A DNA stretch of 64,000 bases from Pseudomonadota bacterium (GTDB lineage: Bacteria > Pseudomonadota > Alphaproteobacteria > SP197), in NCBI GenBank assembly GCA_039028155.1, contig JBCCIS010000016.1, positions 25,491 through 89,490 on the forward strand. Reading direction: 5' to 3'. Position 1 is the stretch's first letter, and the number at the start of each line of letters is the position of its first letter. The translations under genes and the position numbers were made by a program. The notes beneath the pieces were generated by a model. That model did not search any database and was not told the DNA's origin. It saw nothing but the letters and a program-made list of their open reading frames with translations. Shown one piece after another: positions 8,560 through 17,437 of the stretch.

Positions 8560-8603
8560 TTCGTAACAAAACGCTTGTTACGCAACAACTGTTTTGTTAC
8601 GAA
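8560..8603. promoter_or_regulatory. Three-half-site operator between ureohydrolase and TetR genes
   Basis: TTCGTAACAAAAC at 8560-8572 and GTTTTGTTACGAA at 8591-8603 form a perfect 13-bp inverted repeat with an 18-base spacer. A third copy of the TTGTTAC core lies inside the spacer at 8575-8581, followed by AACAA, making an inner imperfect dyad. The block ends six bases before the TetR start and is 73 bases from the ureohydrolase start. This is the layout of an autoregulatory divergent operator. Confidence 0.75.
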
Positions 8604-8608
8604 GTGCC

Positions 8609-9199
8609 ATGCCCAGGTATGTCGATCATGAAGCGCAAAAAGCGCAGATTGCCGAGGCTGTGCTCACGGTCATGGCGCGTGATGGGCTGGAGCAGGTGAC
8701 GATGCGCAAGATCGCCGCCGAGCTGGGTTCGACGACCGGACTTCTGACCCACTACTTCGGCGACCGTGAGGCGCTTATCGCCCATGCGCTGGACCTCCAG
8801 GACTGCCGGCTGTTCGACGATCTGTCGGCGGTTGCCGTGGATGCCGTTGACGGGCGTGATGCCTTGCGCCGCACACTTCAGCGCTTGTGTCTTTTCGCCG
8901 ATGCGGTGTCGGGCAGCGTGTTTTTCCTGCGGTTGGCCGCGGCGCCGAAGAGCGGCGCCATGGGTGAGCGGTCGCGGCGGATGTACCGGCGCTTTGAGAG
9001 GATCGTGCAAGCCCGGATTGAAAGCGCGGCTGCAGACGGTTCACTGGTACTGGGCCTGAGCTTGCGTGATGCCACAGACAGCCTTGTCGCGGCCGCTGAT
9101 GGCATCTACTCGTGCGTCATCGCACGGCCGCGACGATTCCCACCTGGACGGCGGCTTGAGCTGATTGATATCGCGATCAAGGGCATCGAAATGCGTTGA
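8609..9199 (+). CDS. TetR/AcrR family transcriptional regulator (BetI-like)
   Basis: The 196-residue protein begins with a typical TetR DNA-binding domain: helices QIAEAVLTVMARDGLEQVTM and KIAAELGSTTGLLTHYFGDR, with the Thr-Thr-Gly-Leu-Leu-x-His-Tyr-Phe recognition motif near 40-48. The rest is a helical ligand-binding domain of the BetI type. I choose the ATG at 8609; a start at 8594 would fall inside the operator. It probably controls both itself and the divergent ureohydrolase. The ligand cannot be read from the sequence, but a guanidino compound or polyamine would fit the neighbour. Confidence 0.88.
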   Translation: MPRYVDHEAQKAQIAEAVLTVMARDGLEQVTMRKIAAELGSTTGLLTHYFGDREALIAHALDLQDCRLFDDLSAVAVDAVDGRDALRRTLQRLCLFADAVSGSVFFLRLAAAPKSGAMGERSRRMYRRFERIVQARIESAAADGSLVLGLSLRDATDSLVAAADGIYSCVIARPRRFPPGRRLELIDIAIKGIEMR

Positions 9200-9252
9200 C
9201 CGGATGGTCGGTTCCGTGCACGTGGCGCGCCGGGGTCCCGCGCCGGACTTGA

Positions 9253-9277
9253 CGTTTGCGCCGGGGCGGCGCAAACG
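9253..9277. other. Strong hairpin just before the nucleotidyl cyclase start
   Basis: CGTTTGCGCC at 9253-9262 and GGCGCAAACG at 9268-9277 are exact complements around a five-base GGGGC loop. The structure ends eight bases before the cyclase ATG and reaches the GAAGGG ribosome-binding region. There is no following T-tract, so it is a poor terminator for the tetR gene. It may control cyclase translation or be a protein-binding dyad. Confidence 0.6.
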
Positions 9278-9285
9278 AAGGGTCT

Positions 9286-11151
9286 ATGGCGGCAAGCACA
9301 TCTTCAGATCGGATTGACGCTGGGTCGGCGCCCGGGCACAGGCGCAAGCCTTGGCGCATTCCCATTGCGATGCTGCTGGGGCTCTGCCTGGGCACGCTTG
9401 TGCTGCTGGCGGCCGCCAGCGTTCTGGTGATCAGTATTTGGAGCGGGATCCAGTCGACCATTGATCTACTCCAGGACCAGGCCGTCTTCGCAATCGACAC
9501 GGTCGAGGCGCGGCTTGAAGAGCATCTGATCCCGGCCGAAGATCAGCTCGACTTTATCAACGATCTGATTGTGGCGGGGCGCCTTGACCCCAATGACGAT
9601 CAGCAGATGGAAAACGTTCTGACCGGTGCGCTGGCCGCGACACCCCAGGTCGACGGCATCATCTTTGTCGATACCGGCGGCAGGCTTCGGGGTGTCGGAC
9701 GTGTCGGCGGGGGCGCCTACTGGATCAGTGATGAGTATGTCGGCGGGCCGGATATCGACGCGCTGACCGACGACATCGACAGCATGCAAGGTGGCGGCTG
9801 GGGCAATGTCGTCTGGTCGCCGGGCTTGGAGATCGCGGTTCAAACCATCCGCCGGCCCGTCATCGTCAATGGTGAGGTCATCGGCGTACTGGGTGTTGGC
9901 GTCTCGATTCAGAAACTCTCCCGTCTGTCCGCGGAACTGGAAGACGACTTCGGGCACCGCGTTTTCATTCTCCAGGGCGACAACATGGTCGTGGCGCACC
10001 CGTCGCTAGCCGATGATGTCGCCGCGATCGAGCGAGGCCTGTCGCCGGATAAGCCGGTGCCCCTGATCGATGAGGTCGATGATCCCATACTTGCCGTTAT
10101 CTGGGGCGAGCCGACCCTTCCGGCCGAGGACATTTCGGGTACGGGCGTCCTGTCGCACATGATTGAGATTGACGGCGAGGAGTGGTTCTACGTCTATCAC
10201 CGCATCGATACGTTTGGGTCGATTTCGTGGCTTTTGGGCAGCTACTACCGCGGCAGTGATTTCGAGGACGAGTTCGAGCGATTGAACATGGCTATCATCG
10301 CGGGCCTGCTTGTTTTGGCCCTGGGCGTGGCGGCCGCATTCTACATTGGACATCGCATTGCCGACCCCGTCCATCGCCTCGCTATCTCGGCGCAGCACAT
10401 CGGCGCGCTTGAGTTCGACAAGGTGGACCCGCTCGCGCGAAGCCGTATGCGCGAGTTGGATGAAGCCAACGGCGCGTTCAACTTGATGCTGACCGGCTTG
10501 CGTTGGTTTGAGAACTATGTGCCGCGCAAACTGGTGCACCGCCTGATGATTGAGGACCGCGACTTCGTATCCGAAGAGCGCGACGTCACCGTGATGTTCA
10601 CGGACATTGTCGGGTTCACGCCCTTCGCCGAGAGCCTGCCGGCGGCCGAAACTGCAACATTCTTGAACGAACACTTCGCCCTCATCACGACTTGCGTCGA
10701 GGCTGAAGGCGGCACGGTCGACAAGTACATCGGCGATGCCGTCATGGCCTTTTGGGGTGCGCCCGAGCACCAGCCCGACCACGCCATGCGGGCTTGCCGT
10801 GCGGCCACGGCCATCGCCGAGGCGATCGGCCGTTTGAACATCGATCGCGAGGCCCGGGGCGAGCAGGCCGTTCACCTGCGCATCGGCCTGCACACCGGCT
10901 CGGTTGTTGTCGGCAATATCGGTGCACCCGACCGGGTCAACTACACTATCGTCGGCGACACCGTGAACACCTGCCATCGGCTGGAGCAACTGGGCAAGCT
11001 CTTCGATGGCGAACGTGACAGCGATACCGTCGTTTTGATCAGCGATGCAACCTGGCGCGCTCTGGACGGTTCGGCCGCCGCTCATCCCATTGGCCACCAC
11101 GAAGTGAAGGGCCGTACGGCCAGTATCGAGGTCTACCGGTTGGACACCTGA
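9286..11151 (+). CDS. Membrane-bound class III adenylate/guanylate cyclase with extracellular sensor and HAMP
   Basis: The 621-residue protein has a transmembrane helix near 25-50, a large periplasmic Cache-like sensor domain to about 330, a second helix near 335-356, a HAMP linker (HRIADPVHRLA), and a C-terminal class III cyclase domain. In the cyclase domain the metal-binding aspartates are in VMFTDIVGFT (near 433-442) and IGDAVMAFWG (near 482-491). The purine-contacting Lys is in VDKYIGD, and NYTIVGDTVNTCHRLE carries the transition-state Asn and Arg. Substrate is probably ATP, but GTP is not excluded. I choose the ATG at 9286; a TTG at 9256 would place the upstream hairpin in the coding region. 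A small-ligand sensor that makes a cyclic nucleotide is the likely role. Confidence 0.9.
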   Translation: MAASTSSDRIDAGSAPGHRRKPWRIPIAMLLGLCLGTLVLLAAASVLVISIWSGIQSTIDLLQDQAVFAIDTVEARLEEHLIPAEDQLDFINDLIVAGRLDPNDDQQMENVLTGALAATPQVDGIIFVDTGGRLRGVGRVGGGAYWISDEYVGGPDIDALTDDIDSMQGGGWGNVVWSPGLEIAVQTIRRPVIVNGEVIGVLGVGVSIQKLSRLSAELEDDFGHRVFILQGDNMVVAHPSLADDVAAIERGLSPDKPVPLIDEVDDPILAVIWGEPTLPAEDISGTGVLSHMIEIDGEEWFYVYHRIDTFGSISWLLGSYYRGSDFEDEFERLNMAIIAGLLVLALGVAAAFYIGHRIADPVHRLAISAQHIGALEFDKVDPLARSRMRELDEANGAFNLMLTGLRWFENYVPRKLVHRLMIEDRDFVSEERDVTVMFTDIVGFTPFAESLPAAETATFLNEHFALITTCVEAEGGTVDKYIGDAVMAFWGAPEHQPDHAMRACRAATAIAEAIGRLNIDREARGEQAVHLRIGLHTGSVVVGNIGAPDRVNYTIVGDTVNTCHRLEQLGKLFDGERDSDTVVLISDATWRALDGSAAAHPIGHHEVKGRTASIEVYRLDT

Positions 11152-11238
11152 TTTTATGCGGCCGGGCATGCAGTTTGGTGATGCGTCAGGCGACGAAACC
11201 GCTAGATTGTGCCGCCGTTTTCTGCCCGGAGAGTCGCC

Positions 11239-12318
11239 ATGAAGGCCGCAGTCTGTCGTGAGTTTGGTGCGCCCCTTGTCATTGAAGAGGTCACGCTTGA
11301 ACCGCCGGGGCCGGGTGAGGTCCACGTCAAGCTTGCCGCTTGCGCGATCTGCCACAGCGACATCATTTTCATGGATGGCGGTTGGGGCGGGGCGCTGCCC
11401 GCGGTCTATGGCCATGAGGCGTCCGGCATTGTCGAGACCATCGGGACGGGCGTCGATGACCTGAAGCCGGGCGACCGTGTGCTGGTGACACTGATCCGCT
11501 CTTGCGGCCATTGCTATCACTGCGCCCAGGGCGACCGGCATATCTGCGACACCGAGTTCCCGTTGGACCGACACGGCCCCCTGACCGATGGCGACAACCA
11601 GCCGCTGGCGCAGGGCCTGCGCACCGGCGCATTCGCCGAGGAGGTCGTTGTCGATCGCTCGCAGGTCGCGTCAATCCCCGACGACGTACCGCTTGATAGC
11701 GCGTCGTTGCTGTCGTGCGGTGTCATCACCGGGCTTGGCGCGGTCGTCAACACGGCGAATGTGCCGCAGGGCGCCAGCGTTGTCGTGATTGGTACCGGCG
11801 GCGTCGGTCTGAACAGCGTACAGGGGGCGGCCATCTCAGGCGCCTATCCGGTTATCGCCATGGACCTCGACGATGCGAAGATCGACGCTGCGAAGACGTT
11901 CGGCGCGACCCACGGCATCAACGCCAAGAGCAACGATGTCGTCGGCGCCGTCAAACAACTGACGGAAGGCCGCGGTGCCGACTATGTCTTCGTCACCGTC
12001 GGGTCGACGAAGGCAGCGGAGCAGGCCGTCGGCCTGATGCGCAAGGGCGGCACGCTGGTCATCGTCGGCATGCCTGCCAACGGCGAGATGGCGGAAATCG
12101 AAGTCGGCGATATCGCCAACAATTCCCAAACGATCCTGGGCAGCAAGATGGGCTCGACCCGCCTGGCCGTGGATATTCCCAAGCTGGTCGCGCTTTACCG
12201 GAAAGGCCAGCTCAAGCTCGATGAGCTGATTTCGGGACGCTATCCCCTCGATCAGATCAATGAGGCGGTCGCCTCGGTCAGACGTGGCGAGGCGCTGCGC
12301 AATGTCATCATCTTCTGA
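11239..12318 (+). CDS. Zinc-dependent medium-chain alcohol dehydrogenase
   Basis: The 359-residue protein is a medium-chain dehydrogenase. Catalytic zinc ligands are Cys and His in AICHSD and GHEASG. The structural zinc site is intact, with four Cys in the [15 protein letters not shown] segment near 92-106. The coenzyme-binding loop is GTGGVGLNS. It resembles the S-(hydroxymethyl)glutathione dehydrogenase/aryl-alcohol branch, but the true substrate is unknown. GGAGAG precedes the ATG at 11239. The stop overlaps the next gene by 17 bases, so the dehydrogenase and the enolase-superfamily enzyme probably act on successive intermediates of one catabolic route. Confidence 0.85.
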   Translation: MKAAVCREFGAPLVIEEVTLEPPGPGEVHVKLAACAICHSDIIFMDGGWGGALPAVYGHEASGIVETIGTGVDDLKPGDRVLVTLIRSCGHCYHCAQGDRHICDTEFPLDRHGPLTDGDNQPLAQGLRTGAFAEEVVVDRSQVASIPDDVPLDSASLLSCGVITGLGAVVNTANVPQGASVVVIGTGGVGLNSVQGAAISGAYPVIAMDLDDAKIDAAKTFGATHGINAKSNDVVGAVKQLTEGRGADYVFVTVGSTKAAEQAVGLMRKGGTLVIVGMPANGEMAEIEVGDIANNSQTILGSKMGSTRLAVDIPKLVALYRKGQLKLDELISGRYPLDQINEAVASVRRGEALRNVIIF

Positions 12319-13426
12319 CGCGCCGGCCATCGCCAAGGTCGAGACATTCTCGACCGAGTTCGTCAGCTTTGTCCGCGTCACTGCCGATGATGGCGCCGAG
12401 GGCTGGGGCCAGATCTCAACCTACCATTCGGATATCGCCGCGCTGGTGATGCACCGCCAGGTGGCGCCCCATGCACTGGGTCATGATGCCGAAGACATCG
12501 AGGGCCTGAGCCAGCTGATCCCAGAGCGCGAGCACAAGTATCCGGGCTCCTACATCTGCCGTGCATTGGGCGGGCTGGATACGGCCTTATGGGATCTACG
12601 CGGCAAACGTCAGGGCAAGAGCGTGTGCGAACTGTTGGGCGGCACGCCCAGGCCGTTTCCCGTCTACGGCTCCAGCATGCGACGCGACATTACGCCTGAG
12701 GACGAGGCAGACCGGCTCAAGCGCCTATGTGATACCCACGGCTACACGGCCGTAAAGTTCCGGGTCGGGCGCGAATGCGGTCGTGATCACGATGAGTGGC
12801 CGGGTCGGACCGAGGCGGTCGTGCCGGCCGTGCGCGAGGCGTTGGGCGACGACATGCGCCTGCTGGTCGACGGCAACAGCTGTTACTCGCCCAACAAGGC
12901 GATCGAGGTCGGTCACATGTTGCAGGACAACGGTGTGGTTCACTTTGAGGAGCCGTGTCCGTACTGGGAGATCGACTGGACGCGCGAGGTGAAGGAGACG
13001 CTTGATCTGGACGTCACCGGCGGCGAGCAGGACAACTACCTGCCGGTATGGCGCTACATGATTGACAGCGGTGTCGTCGACGTGGTGCAGCCGGATGTCT
13101 GCTACATCGGCGGCTTGACCCGGACCCTAGAGGTCGCACGCATGGCAGAGGCGGCCGGTCTGCCGTGCACGCCGCACTCGGCCAATCTCTCTATGGTCAC
13201 GGTATTCTCGCTGCACATGATGGGTGCCATCGCCAACGCCGGCCCTTACGTCGAGTTTTCGATCGAGCCGGACGAGGAATACTACCCCTGGCAAACTGAT
13301 CTCTTTCGCCCGGCGCTTGTCGCCGAGGACGGCAAGGTGCAAATCCCGGACGGCCCTGGCTGGGGTGTCACGATCAGTCCCGACTGGCTCGATAGGGCGG
13401 CTTACCAGGTGAGCGAGGCCGCCTAG
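12302..13426 (+). CDS. Mandelate racemase/muconate lactonizing enzyme family protein (sugar-acid dehydratase-like)
   Basis: This enolase-superfamily enzyme (374 residues) has a lid domain followed by a barrel. Metal-binding acidic residues are Asp in [11 protein letters not shown], Glu in VHFEEPCP and Glu in TGGEQDN. The base on the second strand is KFRVG, a K-x-R rather than the classic K-x-K motif. The opposite base is likely His in CTPHSANLS paired with Asp in [11 protein letters not shown]. These are features of acid-sugar dehydratases or racemases of the mandelate racemase group. The ATG at 12302 lies inside the end of the dehydrogenase gene and is the best start. Substrate is not predictable from the sequence. 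Confidence 0.85.
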   Translation: MSSSSDAPAIAKVETFSTEFVSFVRVTADDGAEGWGQISTYHSDIAALVMHRQVAPHALGHDAEDIEGLSQLIPEREHKYPGSYICRALGGLDTALWDLRGKRQGKSVCELLGGTPRPFPVYGSSMRRDITPEDEADRLKRLCDTHGYTAVKFRVGRECGRDHDEWPGRTEAVVPAVREALGDDMRLLVDGNSCYSPNKAIEVGHMLQDNGVVHFEEPCPYWEIDWTREVKETLDLDVTGGEQDNYLPVWRYMIDSGVVDVVQPDVCYIGGLTRTLEVARMAEAAGLPCTPHSANLSMVTVFSLHMMGAIANAGPYVEFSIEPDEEYYPWQTDLFRPALVAEDGKVQIPDGPGWGVTISPDWLDRAAYQVSEAA

Positions 13427-13433
13427 GTCAGAT

Positions 13434-13488
13434 CCTGTTTTGACAGGGTCGCTTCGCGATTCCGACGGGACGGGTGAATCCGCTCTAG
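13434..13488. repeat. Composite intergenic repeat: CCTGT hairpin plus TGAATCCGCTCTAG end
   Basis: CCTGTTTTGACAGG (13434-13447) is a small hairpin followed by GCTTCGCGATT. A near-copy of this block lies at 50095-50122. The next part, TGAATCCGCTCTAG (13475-13488), matches the arms of the palindromes near 46.9 kb. Its final CTA supplies the TAG stop codon of gltS on the minus strand. Confidence 0.55.
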
Positions 13489-14693
13489 CTCAAGAAACTG
13501 CGAATGATGACGGCATTCGCCAAGTCGACAAAGAAGGCGGCGACCAAGGGCAGGATAATGAAGGCGTTGGGCGCGGGGCCGTTTTCCTTCGTCACCGCCG
13601 TCATGTTGGCCACCGCTGTCGGCGTCGCGCCCAGGGCAAAGCCGCCGAAGCCCGCACCCAGCACAGCGGCTTCATAGTTGCTGCCCATGCAGCGGAACAA
13701 GACAAACAGCACGAACAGCATGACCACCACGGCCTGCAGAACCATGATGCCGAGCAAGGGACCAGCCAGACCGGCGAGGGTCCAAAGCTGCATGCTCATG
13801 AGCGACATCGCCAGAAAGATGTTCAGCGAATAGTCGGAGATCAGGGCGAGTGCTCGTGTCCGCGCCGGCCACGGCATCTTCGGCAGCAGGTAGGTCACCG
13901 TGTTGGACATCAAGATCGCGACCAGCAGGCAGGTCACGAAGAGCGGCAGCTTGAAGCCGCGCTCTTCCAGCTCGGCGTTGATCAGATAACCGATAATGAT
14001 GGCGACGTTCAGCGCCAGCAACGCGGCCATGATGGAGATGTGATTGATCGTCCGTCCGCCATCGGTGTCATAGGCGATGCCGACAATGTTGGCGGCGTCC
14101 GGGTCGGCCTTCAGGTTGTTGCGGTCGATCAGGATCTTGGCCAGGGGGCCGCCGATCAGGCTCGCCAGGATCAGACCGAAGGTGGCGCAAGCGATGCCAA
14201 TCTCCATCGCGTTGTCGATGCCGTAGCGCTCGGCAATGTCCGGTGCCCAGGCGATCGCCGTGCCGTGACCGCCGATCAGCGATGCCGATCCGGCGAGCAC
14301 CGCGATCGGTTCCGGCAAACTGAAGATCGTCACACCGGCGAGGCCGACAAGATTCTGGATGACGATGTAACCGATCGTTAGAACCAGCAGAATGGCGAGC
14401 GCGCGCCCACCGCGCAGGAGATCGGAGAACCGCGCGTTCAACCCGATCGCCGTGAAGAAGTAGACAAGCAGTTCGTCACGGTTCGACAGGCTGAACTCGA
14501 TCGACAGATCGAAGATCGCGAAGACCGCATAGGTCACGCAGGCGGCAATCAGACCACCGGTGACCGGCTCGGGGATGTTGAAGCTGCGCAGGAACGCGAT
14601 GCGCCGGGTCAGCAGCACGCCGACGAAGTAGACGATGATACCGATGGTCAGCGCGACGAAGTCGTCAACGTGCAATGTTTGGGCGTCAGCCAC
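13485..14693 (-). CDS. gltS: Sodium/glutamate symporter GltS
   Basis: The 402-residue protein is a polytopic inner-membrane transporter with about ten hydrophobic segments. Two inverted-repeat half sites are visible: GGHGTAIAWAP near 148-158 and GAGFGGFALGATPTAVANM near 350-368, which match the re-entrant loops of the GltS family. It imports glutamate with sodium. The start at 14693 is followed by a short N-terminal region and a helix at 12-28. It is convergent with the enolase-superfamily gene and separated by a repeat that also provides its stop codon. Two solute-binding protein genes lie upstream on the same strand, but with their own terminators. Confidence 0.92.
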   Translation of the reverse strand: MADAQTLHVDDFVALTIGIIVYFVGVLLTRRIAFLRSFNIPEPVTGGLIAACVTYAVFAIFDLSIEFSLSNRDELLVYFFTAIGLNARFSDLLRGGRALAILLVLTIGYIVIQNLVGLAGVTIFSLPEPIAVLAGSASLIGGHGTAIAWAPDIAERYGIDNAMEIGIACATFGLILASLIGGPLAKILIDRNNLKADPDAANIVGIAYDTDGGRTINHISIMAALLALNVAIIIGYLINAELEERGFKLPLFVTCLLVAILMSNTVTYLLPKMPWPARTRALALISDYSLNIFLAMSLMSMQLWTLAGLAGPLLGIMVLQAVVVMLFVLFVLFRCMGSNYEAAVLGAGFGGFALGATPTAVANMTAVTKENGPAPNAFIILPLVAAFFVDLANAVIIRSFLS

Positions 14694-14757
14694 CGCGGCC
14701 CCCTTTTCACGACGACAATCAGCAAGGTTCTCAAGCCCCGTGTCTTACAGCACCCAG

Positions 14758-14795
14758 CGCAAAACAAAAGGGCCGGGGTGTCGCCACCCCGGCCC
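14758..14795 (-). terminator. Rho-independent terminator of the first solute-binding protein gene
   Basis: GGGCCGGGGTG (14770-14780) and CACCCCGGCCC (14785-14795) make a perfect 11-bp stem with a TCGC loop. On the minus strand it is followed by TTTTGTTTT. It lies 29 bases past the stop of the gene at 14825. Confidence 0.9.
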
Positions 14796-14824
14796 GTGAA
14801 CAGCATTGAGAAAACCGAGTCGGC

Positions 14825-15994
14825 TTACATGCCGGCTTTGACTTCCTCGAACATGGTTTGGATGTCCTGCTGAGGCGTCATCTCGACCTGGAAGATACCG
14901 GTTTCCAAGAGGTCGCTCGGATTCTTCGACAGACCACGCTCGGCTAGCTCTTCCTCGCTCACCATGTCGTAGGCGCCGAGGTTGGCGTGACCGTAACCGT
15001 AGTTGATGATCTCCCACGCACCGGCATCGGCACTGAGATAGGAGTCGAGAATCTGATGTGCCTTCTCGACCTGCTCCTCGCCTCTGCCGTCGTTGGACGG
15101 GTGGCGGACCAGACCGCAGACCCACGTCATGGCGCCTTCCTTCGGCTGCATGAACATGACCGGCAGGCCCTGGCCGCGCAGCGCGACGATCGAACTGTTC
15201 CACGTTGCCGCGGCAACCAGCTCGCCGGAGGCCAGCGACTGCTCGACGTCCGACATGGTGTTGGAATAGTAGCGCAACAACGGAAGCTGTTCGCGCAACA
15301 GATTGGCCGTCGTTTCCATGTCGGCGGGGTCCGAGAGGTCGTACGGGTCCTCGAGGCCGGCATAGATCGATGCAACGGCGACACCGTCGATCAAGCTGTC
15401 GATCATCGACAGGCGACCGGCATACTTGGGATCCCACAGGATGCCCCAGGTGTGGTTCTCGACGTCGACATACTCCGGTGCCAGATCGGTGCGGAACGTG
15501 ACAGAGGTTTGGCCCCAATCCATCGGCACGAACACGCGGTTGCCGCCCTGGATCGAACCATCCACTTCCTTCAGTGCCGGGATGATCTGATCCCAGTTCG
15601 ACAGCATGTCCGTGTTGATCGGTGCCAAGAGGCCGGCATTGAACCAGCGATTCAGCTCATAGGTGCACGGCGCCATGACGTCAGGCTCGAAGCCCGCGCG
15701 CATCTTGGCGAAAGCCTCTTCCTCATCACCCCAAAAGGTGAAATTCGAAGCGCAGCCGTGGCTGTCGATGTACTGTTGGTGGAAATGGACTTCGTCGTAA
15801 CCGGACCAAGTAAAGGTCATCGGATGACCGTCACCACAACTTGCGGCGGCAATCTCTTCGGCCTGTGCACCCTTGGTGAGCGGCACAACAGCCAGGCCGA
15901 AGCCAACGGCACCAAGCACTGTGTGGATTTCGCGACGCGACATCTTGCCTTCGCGAATGCCGTCACAGATGCGGTTGACATCAAGATTTTTCAT
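14825..15994 (-). CDS. Extracellular solute-binding protein, PotD/PotF-like, Tat-type signal
   Basis: This 389-residue periplasmic binding protein resembles the spermidine/putrescine family. The N-terminus has a SRRE twin-arginine-like motif at about 19-22, a hydrophobic stretch and a likely cleavage site after KGAQA near residue 45. The mature part holds family segments such as FTWSGYDEVHF, LLAPINTDMLSNW and GLSMIDSLIDGVAVA-like text. It is a close paralogue of the next gene upstream and a more distant one of the gene at 46974. No ATPase or permease gene is nearby, so it may serve a transporter or sensor encoded elsewhere. A clear terminator follows. Substrate is unknown; polyamines are the family guess. 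Confidence 0.85.
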   Translation of the reverse strand: MKNLDVNRICDGIREGKMSRREIHTVLGAVGFGLAVVPLTKGAQAEEIAAASCGDGHPMTFTWSGYDEVHFHQQYIDSHGCASNFTFWGDEEEAFAKMRAGFEPDVMAPCTYELNRWFNAGLLAPINTDMLSNWDQIIPALKEVDGSIQGGNRVFVPMDWGQTSVTFRTDLAPEYVDVENHTWGILWDPKYAGRLSMIDSLIDGVAVASIYAGLEDPYDLSDPADMETTANLLREQLPLLRYYSNTMSDVEQSLASGELVAAATWNSSIVALRGQGLPVMFMQPKEGAMTWVCGLVRHPSNDGRGEEQVEKAHQILDSYLSADAGAWEIINYGYGHANLGAYDMVSEEELAERGLSKNPSDLLETGIFQVEMTPQQDIQTMFEEVKAGM

Positions 15995-16123
15995 TAATTC
16001 GTCTCCCTTTAGCGCAGTTTCGCGCTGGATTCGTTAGTGCAAACCGATCCCCTCAGGCCGGATCATTGCGCCTGGGGAGATCAAGGTCAACAAGTAGCCA
16101 TAAAGAAGACGCACGAGGGTGGC

Positions 16124-16158
16124 AAAAGAAAGGCGCCGGGACCTCAGGCCCCGGCGCC
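16124..16158 (-). terminator. Rho-independent terminator of the second solute-binding protein gene
   Basis: GGCGCCGGG (16132-16140) and CCCGGCGCC (16150-16158) form a perfect 9-bp stem with a nine-base loop. On the minus strand it is followed by TTTCTTTT. It lies 24 bases after the stop of the gene at 16183. Confidence 0.88.
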
Positions 16159-16182
16159 CCGTGTGGACAATGCGGCGTATGG

Positions 16183-17340
16183 TTACATGCCGGCCTTGAC
16201 CTCTTCGAACATTTCCTGAAGCCGGGCTTCCTGCTTCATCTCTTCTTGGAAGATGCCCTTCGACAGCACCTCATCCGGGTTCTTGGCCAGGCCATAACCA
16301 AGCAGCAGTTCTTCGTCGATCATCTCGTAGACGTTGTTGTTGGCGTGGCCGGCGGCCCACTCGGTGACTTCGTAGAAGCCGGCTTCCGGCGACATGTAGG
16401 CGTCCATGACGTCATAAGCTTGCTGCTCGAGCGACGGATCCATCGTTGCCGACAGACAGATGCCACAGACCCAGGTCATCGGACCCTGTGGGTTGCCGTT
16501 CAGCGCCGGCTGGTCAGGCTTCATGAACGTCACGGGTACGCCTTGCTCGAGCAGGCGGATCCGCGAGCCATTCCACGTTGCCGACGCAACCAGCTCGCCC
16601 GCCGCCAAGGACTGCTCAACATCTGACATACCGCCCGCGTAGTAGCGCAGCAGCGGCAACTGTTCCTGGAGGAGCTTCTTGGTCTCTTCAATCTCAAGCT
16701 CGTTCATGTCAAACGGGTTGAACCCGCCATAGATTGATGCGACCGCGACGCCGTCAATCAGGCTGTCGATCATCGACAGACGACCGGAATAGTTGGCGTC
16801 CCACAGGAACCCCCAGCTTGCGTTCTCTGGCTCCAGATACTCCGGTGCAAGGTCATGACGGAACGTGATGGCGGTGAAACCGAAGTCCTGTGGCACGAAG
16901 TAGTGCTGATCGTCGAACACGGTCCCTGGGATGTTCTTCAGGCTCGGCACAATGTCGTTCCAGTGTGTCAGCCTTGACGTATCGATCGGCGCGAGCAAGC
17001 CGGCCCGGTACCATGGCGGAACCTTATAGGTGCACGGCATGATCACATCGGCTGGAAAGCCCGAGCGCAGTTTGGCGTAAGCCTCTTCTTCGTCGGCGAA
17101 GAACGAGAAGTCGGGTGCCGTGCCGTGCAGGTTGACATAGCTCGCGACAAAGGCCTCTTCCTCGTAGCCCGACCAGGTGAAGACCGTCGGGTGATCGCCG
17201 CTTTGCGCCATCGCCGCGTGCATGGGGAAGGCCGTGGTCGTCAGACCAACGGCGGCCAGGGCTTGGTTAAACTGACGCCGGTCTATTTTGCCCGCGAGAA
17301 ACTCGCGGCGCTTTTCGAGCATGTCGTTGACGTATCCCAT
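16183..17340 (-). CDS. Extracellular solute-binding protein, PotD/PotF-like, paralogue of the previous one
   Basis: The 385-residue protein has an N-terminal DRRQ pair of arginines, a hydrophobic core and an AMAQ cleavage-like site near 45, consistent with Tat or Sec export. The mature region shares with its neighbour the segments FTWSGYEEEAF, RLSMIDSLIDGVAVASIY and EQLPLLRYY, with a matching C-terminal EMFEEVKAGM, so the pair arose by tandem duplication. Each gene has its own terminator, so they may be expressed separately and have diverged in ligand. No cognate ATPase or permease is in the window. Substrate is inferred only from the family. Confidence 0.85.
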   Translation of the reverse strand: MGYVNDMLEKRREFLAGKIDRRQFNQALAAVGLTTTAFPMHAAMAQSGDHPTVFTWSGYEEEAFVASYVNLHGTAPDFSFFADEEEAYAKLRSGFPADVIMPCTYKVPPWYRAGLLAPIDTSRLTHWNDIVPSLKNIPGTVFDDQHYFVPQDFGFTAITFRHDLAPEYLEPENASWGFLWDANYSGRLSMIDSLIDGVAVASIYGGFNPFDMNELEIEETKKLLQEQLPLLRYYAGGMSDVEQSLAAGELVASATWNGSRIRLLEQGVPVTFMKPDQPALNGNPQGPMTWVCGICLSATMDPSLEQQAYDVMDAYMSPEAGFYEVTEWAAGHANNNVYEMIDEELLLGYGLAKNPDEVLSKGIFQEEMKQEARLQEMFEEVKAGM

Positions 17341-17437
17341 AGGATGGCTCTCCTTTGCTGACGATTGGGGGTCGTTTGTTGTAACCCGAGTCCCTGCGGG
17401 ATCGTAACGCTGTACGCTGTAGAGGTCGACTCACCTT

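Noticed and set aside
10006..11574. A 522-codon open frame antisense to the cyclase and dehydrogenase genes
   Set aside because: It spans two real genes and the spacer between them and has no family-like motif.
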